64,000 nt of DNA from Terriglobia bacterium (GCA_020073085.1 JAIQFV010000018.1:1-64000), one strand, 5' to 3'; shown: positions 18,038 to 29,505, counted from the stretch's first letter. Made by a program: numbers and translations. Notes: a model not told the origin generated them from the letters alone.

Positions 18038-18322
18038 CTACCTCTTTCGGGAAGGGGTTTTCTTGCCTGGTTTCGAAGACTCATCTCCCGCGAGGCCAGG
18101 CATTGACGCGGCCACCTGGTCGAAGAGCGACTGAACATTGCTCTTCTTGGGTTTCCCCCCCTTGCCTTCCCGGAACGCATGTTCAAACGAACACGTGTTG
18201 CATCGGACCTTTCTCACTTCCCCACCGACAATCGCAACAACACCGTGATCGAGGACCAACTTGCACCGCACACAATAGTCCTCAATGGTATCTCCCAACC
18301 TCAGTTCGCGGTCAAACACCAT
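18038..18322 (-). CDS. Small zinc-ribbon protein, function unknown
   Basis: 94 residues. Two CxxC pairs (CVRC near residue 18 and CNTC near 41), separated by a beta-hairpin-like stretch, form a probable zinc ribbon. The C-terminal half is Lys/Ser-rich and looks disordered. I do not recognise a named family. It lies between the AhpD-like gene and a membrane-protein gene on the same strand. Confidence 0.65.
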   Translation of the reverse strand: MVFDRELRLGDTIEDYCVRCKLVLDHGVVAIVGGEVRKVRCNTCSFEHAFREGKGGKPKKSNVQSLFDQVAASMPGLAGDESSKPGKKTPSRKR

Positions 18323-18389
18323 ACACCCCCTGGAAGTGCATTAACACCGAAGTGCCCTCCAATCCTCACTCACCCACCGGCGGCAATTA

Positions 18390-19499
18390 TCACGGGGAGG
18401 CTTCCGTCAATTGCAGTGACTGATTCAGGGCGGGATCGCGCCGCACCCGCCAGATCTTGGCATCAAGATAGTAATGGGTGAAGGCATACCCCCAGAAGAA
18501 CGCGGCGAGGATCGATTGTGCCGTCATGTAATTGTTGGTTGTCCCCACGAAGGAGCGGGGCAGCTGGTAGATAAAATTAAACAGCAGCCCGAAGAGGGCA
18601 TACCGGAGAAAGGTCTTGTTAGCGAACACGGCATATCCGAAGCGACCTTCCGCCTCCGGCTTCCGGTACTTGTTCGAGTTATGAAACCATACCAGCCGGT
18701 GATACTGGATGTTATGGGGCAGCGTGAGCAACGGAACCAGGGCCAGGGGCGTGATATTCGCCCGGACGACAGATGAAATCACAATCCAGTGGAGTGGAAT
18801 ACATGCGGCCAGGAGCAGATATTTGGGGAGGTTGATGGGAACCCGGCCGACCAGCCGGCGGACCTGTCGCGTGACCCACAGAAAGATCACTCCCAGCATG
18901 GCCAGGAAAAGAATCCGCAGGATGGCAGCTTCCACCCTCCCGCCCAAACTCAAGGGAAGGTAGTCGTGAGCCGGCCCGTAACTGATGATCATCCATACGA
19001 ATGGGTACCCGAGCAGGAACACAAGGAACAGGCGATCCAGGACATTGTCGAACAGATCCAGGTCGCTGTTCTTCTTCTTGTAAAGCACCATGAAGCCGTA
19101 ATGCTGTTTGACCAGGTGGTAGTAGGCCCAGATGTTGGCGAAGAAAAAGAAGGATTTTGCGAAGACGTCGCGGTGGGACCACTGCGTTGAGAGGACCAGG
19201 GCCGGACCGAGCACAAACCAGAAGGCACAGCCGTAAAGGAGCCGGGCGCGTTGCCGTCTCTCCTCGGTGTCCAGGTAGGTTCTAGAAAATGTCGCCCACA
19301 CATGGGGGCCATCAAAAACGATGGCCCAGACGAAAACGAGCACAAGCAGCGGAACACCCCACACCCGGTTCAGGGCCAGCAGCGCGTATCCCGAGACCAC
19401 ACTTCCGATAAAGTAAACCAGGTCGTCGTTCGCACTGATGATCCATCCCGCCTGGAACAGGCGGGCCGGTGCTCTCAACGTCGTCGCCTCACTCGACAT
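18390..19499 (-). CDS. Polytopic membrane protein, function unknown
   Basis: 369 residues from an ATG at 19499 with GGAGG eight bases upstream; the longer in-frame start at 19751 adds a non-hydrophobic leader without support. About eight or nine hydrophobic segments are visible. Conserved-looking polar clusters lie in or next to membrane segments: FDGPHVWATFSRTY, YYHLVKQHYGF, LPHNIQYHRLVWFH and THYYLDAKIWR. This spread of His residues suggests metal binding in the membrane, as in some oxidases and desaturase-like enzymes, but no canonical box is complete. I do not recognise the family. Confidence 0.7.
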   Translation of the reverse strand: MSSEATTLRAPARLFQAGWIISANDDLVYFIGSVVSGYALLALNRVWGVPLLVLVFVWAIVFDGPHVWATFSRTYLDTEERRQRARLLYGCAFWFVLGPALVLSTQWSHRDVFAKSFFFFANIWAYYHLVKQHYGFMVLYKKKNSDLDLFDNVLDRLFLVFLLGYPFVWMIISYGPAHDYLPLSLGGRVEAAILRILFLAMLGVIFLWVTRQVRRLVGRVPINLPKYLLLAACIPLHWIVISSVVRANITPLALVPLLTLPHNIQYHRLVWFHNSNKYRKPEAEGRFGYAVFANKTFLRYALFGLLFNFIYQLPRSFVGTTNNYMTAQSILAAFFWGYAFTHYYLDAKIWRVRRDPALNQSLQLTEASP

Positions 19500-19781
19500 T
19501 CCACGGGCCTCCAAGCAGCGGCTGAACAGCCAAGTGTTGAGTCGGGGGATCCCCGCAGGATTTAGTCCGCCCGGGCGTGCGGGATAGTTCCGTAAATCAG
19601 GTCCCCCACCACTGGAACGCCCTCTCTTCTCCTCCACCGCAGGAAGGAGCCGATGTGGCACCTCCAGCGGCTGAGTGGATACGGCGGCGAGAGCGTATGG
19701 TGGGATCTTGTATTGGTCGAGCCCCGTCCTTGGATTCGCTCGAGCCTTCAATGGGTCCGCCCCTCAACTGTCCCCCCCATT

Positions 19782-20699
19782 TCATTGGGAGGATCGGGGG
19801 TTCTCCGATGACAATTTGACGTCCTTGGGAATACTCAAATATCCGGTGACACTGGCCTTGTTCACCTGGTAAATCACGATCTCGTAGCGCAAGCGGTCCT
19901 TTCCCACAAGGAACTGGACCGGTTCGTCGATTGTCTTATCCTTCTTTTCCAGGGAGTTGTCATCGACTGAAACCATCAGGGAAAATTTCTTTTTCTTTTG
20001 ATCCAGCTTGGTCAATCGAAGTGCGATGTCCCCCACCTTCTTGAAGCCCTGTTTCTTGTCGAGTTCAAACTCGACGTAGTTCCGTTCTCCCTTGCGGCGG
20101 AGGTCGCCCAACTCGGACGAGTTGTGGGCGATCTGGGAACTCAATGTGTCCCGCACATCCAGCAATTCACGACGAGCCGCCTCCAAATCCTTCTTGGTTT
20201 TTTCGACGTCGGTCTTGACATTCGTCACTTCCCCGCTCACGGCGCCGATCTTCGAACTTGTTTCCTCTTTCAGCTGGCTGACTTGCGCAGTCTCCGCCTT
20301 CTTGGAAAGCTGTGCTTTAAGTTCCTGCGAGGACCTCTGCTGCTCGCGAGCCAGTTGCTCCGCCTGGGCGCGTGCCGCGTCGAGTTCACGCTGCGTGATT
20401 CCCAGCTTTTCCTTGACTACGCTGAAGTCGGCGCTGAGATTCAGAATCCGCCGGTCAGAGGACTCCATACCCTTCGTGAGTGAAGCGATATCATCATTAC
20501 TCTTATTCAGCGCCTTCTTGGTCCCGTTCAGGTCAAACGCGATATAAGCAAGCAGCAGCAACGAGACGACCGCAACGACCAGACCGATGACGCCAAGCGA
20601 GCCCGAAGAGCCCGACGGGGGCTTGGCGGGCGGAGCGCCCGGAGGAGAAGGCGGCCGTTGCCCACTGTCCATGGGCTTTCCATCCAATAGGGTATTCAT
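19782..20699 (-). CDS. Single-span coiled-coil protein, function unknown
   Basis: 305 residues. A Pro/Gly-rich N-terminal tail (about 8-35) is followed by one membrane segment (about 36-58), then a long heptad-patterned coiled coil rich in Glu, Lys and Ala (about 65-195). The last 100 residues are a beta-rich domain with no motif I know. Topology suggests an inner-membrane protein with the coiled coil outside or inside; the tail gives no decisive signal. Homology claims from the coiled coil would be unreliable. Confidence 0.75.
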   Translation of the reverse strand: MNTLLDGKPMDSGQRPPSPPGAPPAKPPSGSSGSLGVIGLVVAVVSLLLLAYIAFDLNGTKKALNKSNDDIASLTKGMESSDRRILNLSADFSVVKEKLGITQRELDAARAQAEQLAREQQRSSQELKAQLSKKAETAQVSQLKEETSSKIGAVSGEVTNVKTDVEKTKKDLEAARRELLDVRDTLSSQIAHNSSELGDLRRKGERNYVEFELDKKQGFKKVGDIALRLTKLDQKKKKFSLMVSVDDNSLEKKDKTIDEPVQFLVGKDRLRYEIVIYQVNKASVTGYLSIPKDVKLSSENPRSSQ

Positions 20700-20831
20700 G
20701 CGATTGTCCTTTCAATTGTCGATACGCGGTTCGAATCCTACCTGTCAACTTTCGGTTTTCACACAGGAATGAGAGGCTTAAATTATATCGTGGAATCAGA
20801 TGGGAGGCAATCAAGTGTTGCGCGGGCAAAA

Positions 20832-21458
20832 CTACTTCGCCCTATCCCCTCCCGGAGACTGTTGGTCGAGCCATTCCTTCAACGCTTTCTTCCCATTGTT
20901 GATATAGCCCTTTTTCAGCGAGGCATGGGCAGGAATCACGATCTCGAAGGGGTAGGTCAAGAGTTTTCGGGAGCTTTCAAGCTGTCGCTCCCAATTCCAG
21001 GTCCATTCGAAGCGTACCGGACGGACCAGCCCATGGTCATTCCCCAGGAGGTGATCCCCGCAAAAAAGAATCCCCCCCTCAACGTTGAGCAGGAGGCAGG
21101 ACGTCCCGGGACTGTGCCCCGGCGTGTGGATCAGGGTGACTTCCTGGTCGAATTGAAAATCGTCTTCGAAGGAGATGTCCACATCGCACTCCACATGGTC
21201 ACGCTCGCTCTCGTGCATGATAATGCGTGCGTCAAAGTGTTTCTTAAATTTGCAGGCGTCACCGATGTCATCCCGATGCGTCAAGAAAATATACCGGACG
21301 CCCCCAAAGAACTCCAACTCGGTCAGCATTCGAGGAACAAACTCCGGGACTTCGACAAGGATATTCCCCCGTTCGGACAGGATGAAGTACGCACTTGCTT
21401 CGTAGGTCTTGGGGCTGGAGAATTCACACGAATACACGCGTGGGAGTATTTCTCTCAT
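20832..21458 (-). CDS. Metallo-beta-lactamase fold hydrolase
   Basis: 208 residues. The MBL fold is shown by FLTHRDDIGDA, the central HTPGHSPGTSCLL metal-ligand motif and GGILFCGDHLLG. The first motif is THRDDxxD rather than the classical HxHxDH, a variant seen in a subset of MBL proteins, and may alter the metal site. It is short for a glyoxalase II and has no extra domain. It follows lptE by six bases on the same strand, so it is probably co-transcribed with leuS-lptE. Substrate unknown. Confidence 0.82.
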   Translation of the reverse strand: MREILPRVYSCEFSSPKTYEASAYFILSERGNILVEVPEFVPRMLTELEFFGGVRYIFLTHRDDIGDACKFKKHFDARIIMHESERDHVECDVDISFEDDFQFDQEVTLIHTPGHSPGTSCLLLNVEGGILFCGDHLLGNDHGLVRPVRFEWTWNWERQLESSRKLLTYPFEIVIPAHASLKKGYINNGKKALKEWLDQQSPGGDRAK

Positions 21459-21464
21459 GGCTGG

Positions 21465-22034
21465 CTAAAAGTTTTCCAAAATGGCGCTGACCAGGGTTTG
21501 GGCGAATTGCCGGGAGAGGCGATCCAGCGCAGCGCTGTCCTCCTGAAAGAACTGTGAGGGATCGCGGCTGATTTCGTACTCTTCACGGAAAGAAAAGTTC
21601 TTGTTCTGATAGTAGGTCGTCTTCTTTTGGGGATCCGCCATGGTCACAGAGATCCCAACGCTGACCAGGAAAGTGGTAGCCCGTCCCGACGGATCGAAGA
21701 TCACCGGAGTGGCGCCCACACTCAAGACGCGCCCTGAAATCACGGCATCGGCACCCTCCTCCGAGGAGACGACCCTGTACTGGGTCCGAGCAATGAACTC
21801 CTCAATCAACGCGTGCGTCAGCCTTTGTTCCACCTTGAAATAGGTCGTGTTGTTGGAAAAGGTCGGAATGGCAATGGTTCGAATGTTCGGGGGAAGCTTG
21901 GTTGCCTTCCCGGCCTGATGATAGCCGCATCCTCCCGAAAAGCCGGCCAATAGAACAAGGGACAGCAAACTGGCAAAGACTGCCCGCCCCCGGCGTTGAG
22001 AGTTATAACAAAATGGAGTGTGCGGAAATTCCAT
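21465..22034 (-). CDS. lptE: LPS-assembly lipoprotein LptE
   Basis: 189 residues. LptE plugs the LptD barrel and delivers LPS to the outer leaflet. The N-terminus is a lipoprotein signal (SLVLLAGFSGGC) with Cys followed by GYH, the start typical of LptE. The body has the usual IRTIAIPTFSNNT...LTHALIEEF stretch and a VSVGISVTM beta strand. The box before Cys (FSGG) is a weak lipobox. Position next to leuS matches the leuS-lptE order known from proteobacteria, where holA follows; an MBL gene follows here. Confidence 0.88.
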   Translation of the reverse strand: MEFPHTPFCYNSQRRGRAVFASLLSLVLLAGFSGGCGYHQAGKATKLPPNIRTIAIPTFSNNTTYFKVEQRLTHALIEEFIARTQYRVVSSEEGADAVISGRVLSVGATPVIFDPSGRATTFLVSVGISVTMADPQKKTTYYQNKNFSFREEYEISRDPSQFFQEDSAALDRLSRQFAQTLVSAILENF

Positions 22035-22167
22035 GTCGGTACAATGCTCCCCTACCCTCTTGCTGCCAGCCCGAGAAGATCCCCTCCGGCTCCCCGCGTT
22101 GCACCCTTCAAGATCAACCCCAGCGCCCGGTTCTCCCTGGGGACCATAGGGAGGCTGGAGCGTCGGT

Positions 22168-24660
22168 TCATTTCACGACGATATTGACGAGACGTTTGGG
22201 CACCACAATGAACTTCACGACGCTCTTGTCCCCCACCCAGGACTTCACCTTGGTGTCCCCGAGCGCGCGCTCCCTCATCTCTTCTTCCGAGACGTCAGCC
22301 GACACCCGGATGCGGCCCCGCAGCTTTCCATTGATTTGGATGGGAATTTCAATCTCCTCCTCGGCGGCCAGCGATTCAATGTACTCGGGCCAGGCCTCTC
22401 GGGTCAGCCGCCCGGAGTGTCCGCTCAATTCCCACATCTCTTCAGCGATGTGCGGGGCAAACACGGAGATCATCCGGATGAGCGTCTCACAACTCTCTTT
22501 GAGAATGGCCCGGCTTCCCGGATTCTCAAGCTCCTGGGCATCCAGGTCCGACATTTCATTGTAGAGCTCCATCATTGCCGCGATGGACACATTGAAGTGG
22601 AGGCGCTGTTCCAGATCGTCGGTCACGCGCTTAATCGTCTGATGCATCTTTCGGCGCAGCGATTTCGCGGAAGACGTGAGCGGGTCCTCTCCGGGGGGCC
22701 CAGGAAATTCCTTCATCCAGCCCATATTCTGTGTTACCAGGCGGAAGACTTTCTGCAGGAATTTGAACATCCCGGCCACGGCCTCGTCCTCCCAATCCAG
22801 TTCCTTTTCAGGGGGGGCTTTGAAGAGGATGAACATGCGGGCTGTATCGGCGCCAAAGTCTGAGACGATATCGTCGGGGTCGACGATGTTCCCCTTCGAC
22901 TTGGACATGACGGCCCCGTCCTTCAAGACCATGCCCAGATGAAACAGATTCGCGATGGGTTCATCCAACCCCACCACATTCAGATCGCGCATCATTTTCG
23001 TCCAGAAACGCGAATAAATCAGGTGCAGGATGGCATGTTCAATGCCGCCGATATAGAGATCGATGGGAAACCAGTAATCGATCGACTTCGTCTCGAAGGG
23101 CCGGCCCGAGTTGCGGGGGTCACAATACCGGAAGAAATACCACGACGAATCAATAAACGTATCCATCGTGTCGCTGTCGCGCCGTGCCGCGCCGGCACAC
23201 CGGGGGCATTTGACGTTGATAAACTCCGTGACGGTGGCCAGAGGCGACCCTCCGGTTCCGGTAAACCTCTCCACTTTGGGGAGGACCACCGGCAGATCCT
23301 TCTCAGACACAGGGACGACCCCGCAGCGCTCGCAGTGGATCATCGGGATCGGGGTCCCCCAATAACGTTGTCGAGAAATACCCCAGTCCTTGATGCGGAA
23401 CTGGACGGCTGATTTTCCGAATCCCCCGCGCTCGGCCTTGGCCGTCATCGTCGCGCGCGCGGCAGACGAGGCCTGTCCGGAAAACTCACCCGATTCCACA
23501 ACGATGCCGTCTTCAACGAACGCCTCACGCATCCCCTCCAAGGTCAGGGAGCGTTCCCGGTCTTGGATGACCAGCCGAAGAGGAAGATTGTATTTCAAGG
23601 CAAACTCAAAATCGCGCTGATCATGGGCCGGGACCGACATCACCGCTCCCGTGCCATACTCCATGACCACGAAATTTCCGATCCAGATGGGCATTCGCTC
23701 CCCGGAGAAGGGATTAAGAGCATACCGGCCCGTGAAGACGCCCTCCTTTTCCTGCTGTGCTGACGCCCGCTCGGTTTTGTCTTCCTGCCTGGTTTTCTCG
23801 CGGAACTCCGTCACCGGTCTCTCCTGGGGCTGGCCGGAGACAAGTTCATTGACCATTGGGTGTTCGGGGGCCAGCACCATGTAAGTCGCCCCAAAAATCG
23901 TATCGATTCTCGTAGTAAACACGGAAATCCGATGGGAGCTGTTCTCCACAGGAAAATCGATGTTCGCACCCTCGGACTTGCCGATCCAATTTCTTTGCAT
24001 CAACAGGGTGCGGTCGGGAAAACCGGTCAATTTATCGAGGTACGCATTCAGCTCGTCGGCGTAATCGGTAATCTTCAGGAACCATTGCTCGAGGTCGCGG
24101 GATTCGACCAGCGTGTCCTCATGGCGCCAACACCAGCCGCCCACCACCTGTTCGTTCGCCAGGGTGGTTTCGCACTTCGGACACCAGTTCAAGGTGCTCT
24201 TCCTCCGGTAGGCCAATCCCCGTTCGAACATCTTGATAAAAAACCATTGATTCCAGCGGTAATAGTCCACATCGCAGGTCGCAAATTCACGCGACCAGTC
24301 CAGGCTGAAGCCCAGCTTCAGCAGCTGCCGCTTCATGTTGGCAATGCACTGGCGCGTCCAAACCTCCGGATGCGTGTTGTGTTTAATGGCGGCATTTTCC
24401 GCGGGCAGACCAAAAGCATCCCAGCCCACGGGATGAAGCACATTGAATCCACGCATCCGCCGGTATCGAGCGACGGCGTCCACGAGCGCGTAATTGCGCA
24501 CATGCCCCATGTGGATATTTCCGGAGGGATACACAAACATTTCGAGGGTATAGAACTTCGGCTTTGTGGATTTCGGGTCGACCTCAAAATCACGACCTTC
24601 AATCCAGGCCTTCTGCCATTTGGGTTCAATTTGATGAGGATCGTATCTAATCTCAGCCAT
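22168..24660 (-). CDS. leuS: Leucyl-tRNA synthetase
   Basis: 830 residues. Class I synthetase charging tRNA-Leu. The HIGH signature is HMGH in PSGNIHMGHVRNYA and the KMSKS signature is MSKSKGN. Two Cys pairs (CPKC, and CERC/CPRC further on) mark zinc-binding insertions. The editing domain lies between about 220 and 410 with the expected TRIDTIFGATYMVLAPEHP. Length is slightly below the common 860. It heads the leuS-lptE-MBL run. Confidence 0.97.
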   Translation of the reverse strand: MAEIRYDPHQIEPKWQKAWIEGRDFEVDPKSTKPKFYTLEMFVYPSGNIHMGHVRNYALVDAVARYRRMRGFNVLHPVGWDAFGLPAENAAIKHNTHPEVWTRQCIANMKRQLLKLGFSLDWSREFATCDVDYYRWNQWFFIKMFERGLAYRRKSTLNWCPKCETTLANEQVVGGWCWRHEDTLVESRDLEQWFLKITDYADELNAYLDKLTGFPDRTLLMQRNWIGKSEGANIDFPVENSSHRISVFTTRIDTIFGATYMVLAPEHPMVNELVSGQPQERPVTEFREKTRQEDKTERASAQQEKEGVFTGRYALNPFSGERMPIWIGNFVVMEYGTGAVMSVPAHDQRDFEFALKYNLPLRLVIQDRERSLTLEGMREAFVEDGIVVESGEFSGQASSAARATMTAKAERGGFGKSAVQFRIKDWGISRQRYWGTPIPMIHCERCGVVPVSEKDLPVVLPKVERFTGTGGSPLATVTEFINVKCPRCAGAARRDSDTMDTFIDSSWYFFRYCDPRNSGRPFETKSIDYWFPIDLYIGGIEHAILHLIYSRFWTKMMRDLNVVGLDEPIANLFHLGMVLKDGAVMSKSKGNIVDPDDIVSDFGADTARMFILFKAPPEKELDWEDEAVAGMFKFLQKVFRLVTQNMGWMKEFPGPPGEDPLTSSAKSLRRKMHQTIKRVTDDLEQRLHFNVSIAAMMELYNEMSDLDAQELENPGSRAILKESCETLIRMISVFAPHIAEEMWELSGHSGRLTREAWPEYIESLAAEEEIEIPIQINGKLRGRIRVSADVSEEEMRERALGDTKVKSWVGDKSVVKFIVVPKRLVNIVVK

Positions 24661-24694
24661 GAGACCTGTCTTTAGAAAATCGTATTCTTCTGAA

Positions 24695-25588
24695 TCATCC
24701 AGCTCCTAGGGGGCGAACTCTACGGGCGCCCGCCCTGGGCCCCGCCATCATGCTCCGCATGACCGCCAGATTGCGGAGATCATCCCCCGGCTTGTCGATC
24801 GGTGTTTCGAGAATGAAGGGAAGGTGCCGAAACGCCGGATGATGGACCAGGCGTTTGAACGCTTCCCGCCCGATCTTCCCACGTCCAATATGCTCGTGCC
24901 GGTCAACCCGTCCACCCAGGGGTACTTTGGAATCGTTGGTGTGGATGACCTTGATCCCCTCCAGGCCCACCGTTTTCTCCAGGTACCTGACTGTTTCTTC
25001 CAGTCCTTTTTTGCCTGCAATATCATAACCGGCCGCAAACGTATGCTGCGTGTCGAGGCAGCAGCCCATTCGGAGATTCTTCCCCCGCGCAGCCCGGACA
25101 ATGTCAGCCACCTCAGCAAAATCCGAACCCAGGGCTGAACCCATTCCTGCTGTGTTCTCCACCAGGATGGTCACGCGATCCAGCCGCAGTCCCTTCGCCG
25201 CTTCCTCCAACCCGGCGACGGTCCTCTCGATTCCCTTCTCACGTCCTAATGACCGGGGATTGCCCGGATGAAAAACCACGTAGTCGGCGCCGAGCATGAC
25301 CGCACGCGTGAGTTCGTCGCGAAAAACATGGACCGATTTTTTCCAGATCTCTTCGTTCTCCGCCGCGAGATTGACCAGGTAGCAATCATGGATGACGACG
25401 GGATACAGCTTCGTCTGCACCCGCTCGTCGACAAAGGCCCTGGCTTCGGGCTCTGCCAAGGCGGGAGCAGACCAGCCCCTCGGGTTGCGTGAAAACATCT
25501 GGAAACAATCGCAACCCAGCTCTTCCGCGCTGAGGACCGCATTCCTGAGAGACCCGCTGATCGATGTATGAATGCCCAATATGCCCAT
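24695..25588 (-). CDS. nfo: Endonuclease IV (AP endonuclease)
   Basis: 297 residues from ATG 25588 (MGILGIHTSI). Zinc-dependent TIM-barrel enzyme that cuts DNA at abasic sites. Visible motifs are VIHDCYLVNLA, VFHPGN, LVENTAGMGSALG, CLDTQHTFAAGYDI, VIHTNDSKVPLGGRVDRHEHIGRG (shown in two overlapping parts of the barrel) and LPFILETP, which together supply the metal ligands. A longer in-frame start to 25690 adds 34 residues with no family match and is rejected. The C-terminal tail is Arg/Gly-rich. Confidence 0.94.
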   Translation of the reverse strand: MGILGIHTSISGSLRNAVLSAEELGCDCFQMFSRNPRGWSAPALAEPEARAFVDERVQTKLYPVVIHDCYLVNLAAENEEIWKKSVHVFRDELTRAVMLGADYVVFHPGNPRSLGREKGIERTVAGLEEAAKGLRLDRVTILVENTAGMGSALGSDFAEVADIVRAARGKNLRMGCCLDTQHTFAAGYDIAGKKGLEETVRYLEKTVGLEGIKVIHTNDSKVPLGGRVDRHEHIGRGKIGREAFKRLVHHPAFRHLPFILETPIDKPGDDLRNLAVMRSMMAGPRAGARRVRPLGAG

Positions 25589-25771
25589 ATTTAAAGCGCA
25601 GAATAAGCGGTTGAGTGTAACAAAGGGGTGGGGGGGCGTCAAGATAACGGCCCAACTTGTCGGCGGAAAGGTTGATTTTTTGGCTTCCATCGAATAGTAT
25701 TACAAAAGGATCGAAGTCTGCATCCACCAATGAGCAGATACCACGCGGGTGAAGGGATAGTTCCCAAGGTT

Positions 25772-27454
<1,683 letters not shown>

Positions 27455-27622
27455 AGGAAAAGAGTTTCATGGACGGATTTCCTCTGATTGGTCTGGCAGG
27501 AAGGGCTTTTTAGGGTAGCGACGGTAGCTTGAGAAGGTTTGTTCGTTCCAAGAACCGGGGTGTTCTTCCGGGAGATCCCGGGTTACACATCAAAATTCAA
27601 GGATTCGGGAGGGGGCTCGACC

Positions 27623-28606
27623 ATGATTAGAAGATGGGGATTGACTTTCTTTCTTCTGATGTTTTTTGCATCGATCGCAACCAGTCTTGGGGCGCCTGCG
27701 GACGCCGTGACCAAGCGCCGTGTTGCGATCATGAATTTCGACTTTGGAACGGTTCAACGCTGGTGGTCTGGCGATTGGGATGTCGGCAAGGGCATTTCAG
27801 ATATGCTGGTCACCAAGCTGGTCAAGGACGGAACCTATTCTGTTGTCGAGCGGAAGATGCTTGATCAGATCCTGGCAGAACAGAACTTTTCGAACAGTGA
27901 CCGCGCCAATCCGATGACGGCTGCCAAGATCGGGAAGATTCTGGGGGTCAATGCGATTATTGTCGGCAGCATCACCCAGTTCGGGTTTGACGACAAGAAC
28001 TTTAAGGTGGGGGGCGGTGGTGGCAGCTGGGGCGGATTCGGCCTCGGGGGGATCGGCAAGAAGAGCATGAAGGCCATGGTGGCCATTGACGCCCGAATGG
28101 TAGACACCACTACCGCCGAAATCCTCGGCGTCGCCCAAGGGAAGGGCGAATCCAAGCGGGGTGGTTTCTCGGTGGGAGGCGCCGGCGGCGGTGGAGGCGG
28201 CTGGGGCGCGGGCGGCCTGGACATGGGCAGCAGCAATTTCCAGGAAAGTATCCTGGGTGAAGCGACGCGCGCGGCCGTGGACCAGGTGGCGGGAGAGATC
28301 ATCAGCAATGCTGAAAAGATTGTGGCGACCAAGATTGAAATCAATGGCATCGTGGCCGATGTGGATGGACAGAACGCTATTTTGAACGTCGGCAAAGATC
28401 AGGGGGTCAAAATGGGGGACACGTACAAGCTCGAACGTGTCACTCGCACGGTCAAGGACCCGGCCACCGGCAAGGTTCTGAAACAGGTCACCAGCCTGAT
28501 CGGAACCATCAAGATCATTGAAGTGGACGCCAGCTCGGCCACCGGAGTCGTGACCGGAGGCCCCGCCAAGGTTGGCGACGTCGTGAAGAGCGTCACTTCC
28601 AATTGA
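27623..28606 (+). CDS. CsgG/HfaB-like secreted protein
   Basis: 327 residues from ATG 27623 with a strong GGGAGGGGG upstream. A signal peptide (LTFFLLMFFASIATSLG, cleavage near GAPADA) lacks a lipobox Cys. The mature part starts with RRVAIMNFDFG and continues with a CsgG-like core: SDMLVTKLVKDGTYSVVER, then MLDQILAEQNF and ILGVNAIIVGSITQFGF. Two Gly-rich stretches (about 130-148 and 176-198) interrupt the core. The C-terminal domain (about 245-327) has INGIVADVDGQNAILNVG and GVKMGDTYKLER, a barrel-like module found on some CsgG relatives. It lies between the two mutase subunit genes, an unexpected place for an envelope protein. Confidence 0.8.
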   Translation: MIRRWGLTFFLLMFFASIATSLGAPADAVTKRRVAIMNFDFGTVQRWWSGDWDVGKGISDMLVTKLVKDGTYSVVERKMLDQILAEQNFSNSDRANPMTAAKIGKILGVNAIIVGSITQFGFDDKNFKVGGGGGSWGGFGLGGIGKKSMKAMVAIDARMVDTTTAEILGVAQGKGESKRGGFSVGGAGGGGGGWGAGGLDMGSSNFQESILGEATRAAVDQVAGEIISNAEKIVATKIEINGIVADVDGQNAILNVGKDQGVKMGDTYKLERVTRTVKDPATGKVLKQVTSLIGTIKIIEVDASSATGVVTGGPAKVGDVVKSVTSN

Positions 28607-28793
28607 CATTGGACACAAGCAGTTCTCTGGGCTGCAGCCGGAGTCGCGGTCTGCCCGGGGGAACTGCTTTGGTGGCCAAGGAGATCCCCGAAGGTTGGAC
28701 AGGTCGCCTGACAGGTCCAACCTTTTCTCTTGTTTCGACACAGATCCGCCGTGCTGACGTGATAAGTTTCCACGAACATTGACGAGGGCAATC

Positions 28794-29207
28794 ATGGTAG
28801 TGAAGGATCGCAAGATTCGCGTCCTGATCGCAAAACCCGGACTCGATGGCCACGACCGGGGTGCAAAGATTGTGGCCCGGGCATTGCGAGACGCCGGGAT
28901 GGAAGTCATCTATACCGGCCTCCGTCAGACGCCCGAGCAGATCGTCAATGCGGCCCTCCAGGAAGATGTGGATGCCATCGGGCTGTCCATTCTGTCCGGT
29001 GCGCACAATACGATTGTGCCTCGGGTCATGGAACTGTTGAAGGCCAACAAGCTCGACGATGTCCTCGTGGTGTTGGGGGGAATAATTCCGGAACAGGATG
29101 TGGGGGAAATGAAGTCGCTGGGAGTCGCGGCTGTCTTCTTTCCGGGCACTTCCACCGAAGAGACGATTAAGTTCATCCAGGAGAACGTCAAAGCCCGGCA
29201 ACTGTAG
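28794..29207 (+). CDS. icmB: B12-binding small subunit of acyl-CoA mutase (IcmB-like)
   Basis: 137 residues from ATG 28794; an in-frame TTG at 28779 is rejected because GAGG is correctly spaced for the ATG. The cobalamin domain is complete: [18 protein letters not shown] supplies the lower-ligand His (DxHxxG), followed by [11 protein letters not shown] and [11 protein letters not shown]. The length matches IcmB (about 136) and archaeal-type MCM small subunits. Should pair with the large subunit at 25772, from which it is separated by the CsgG-like gene. Confidence 0.92.
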   Translation: MVVKDRKIRVLIAKPGLDGHDRGAKIVARALRDAGMEVIYTGLRQTPEQIVNAALQEDVDAIGLSILSGAHNTIVPRVMELLKANKLDDVLVVLGGIIPEQDVGEMKSLGVAAVFFPGTSTEETIKFIQENVKARQL

Positions 29208-29505
29208 ATTTCTCACTGACACTGCCGTCAGCAATGGAATCTCATGAGGAGATGCTGGACCCCTCGCGGTAGGGGCGCATAGCTATACGCCTCTACTTTG
29301 AATCGTACGAGCGTTTGTATGGCACGGCGGTCGGGCGCCTCGACGACGTCGGTTCGGGGGCCCTTGATGTTTCTTCCCAATCCCGTTCGATTTGCCCCGA
29401 CGGTGGATTGCGGGATCCTCAGAAAAAGGTGTGGGCCTTGCCCGCACGAAATCATCCCGGGGCTGGGTCAAGGCGAAGCCAATTTGTTACAATCCTGAGG
29501 TGATT
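29208..29505. other. Intergenic with a palindrome
   Basis: No gene is supported. At 29269-29296 the sequence GTAGGGGCGCATAG is followed directly by CTATACGCCTCTAC, complementary except for two G-T pairings. A very similar palindrome is scattered in many environmental genomes in my recollection, so this is probably a dispersed repeat. Confidence 0.55.

Noticed and set aside
27797-28909. 370-codon frame antisense to the CsgG-like gene and icmB start
   Set aside because: Crosses two genes on the other strand; no recognisable product.
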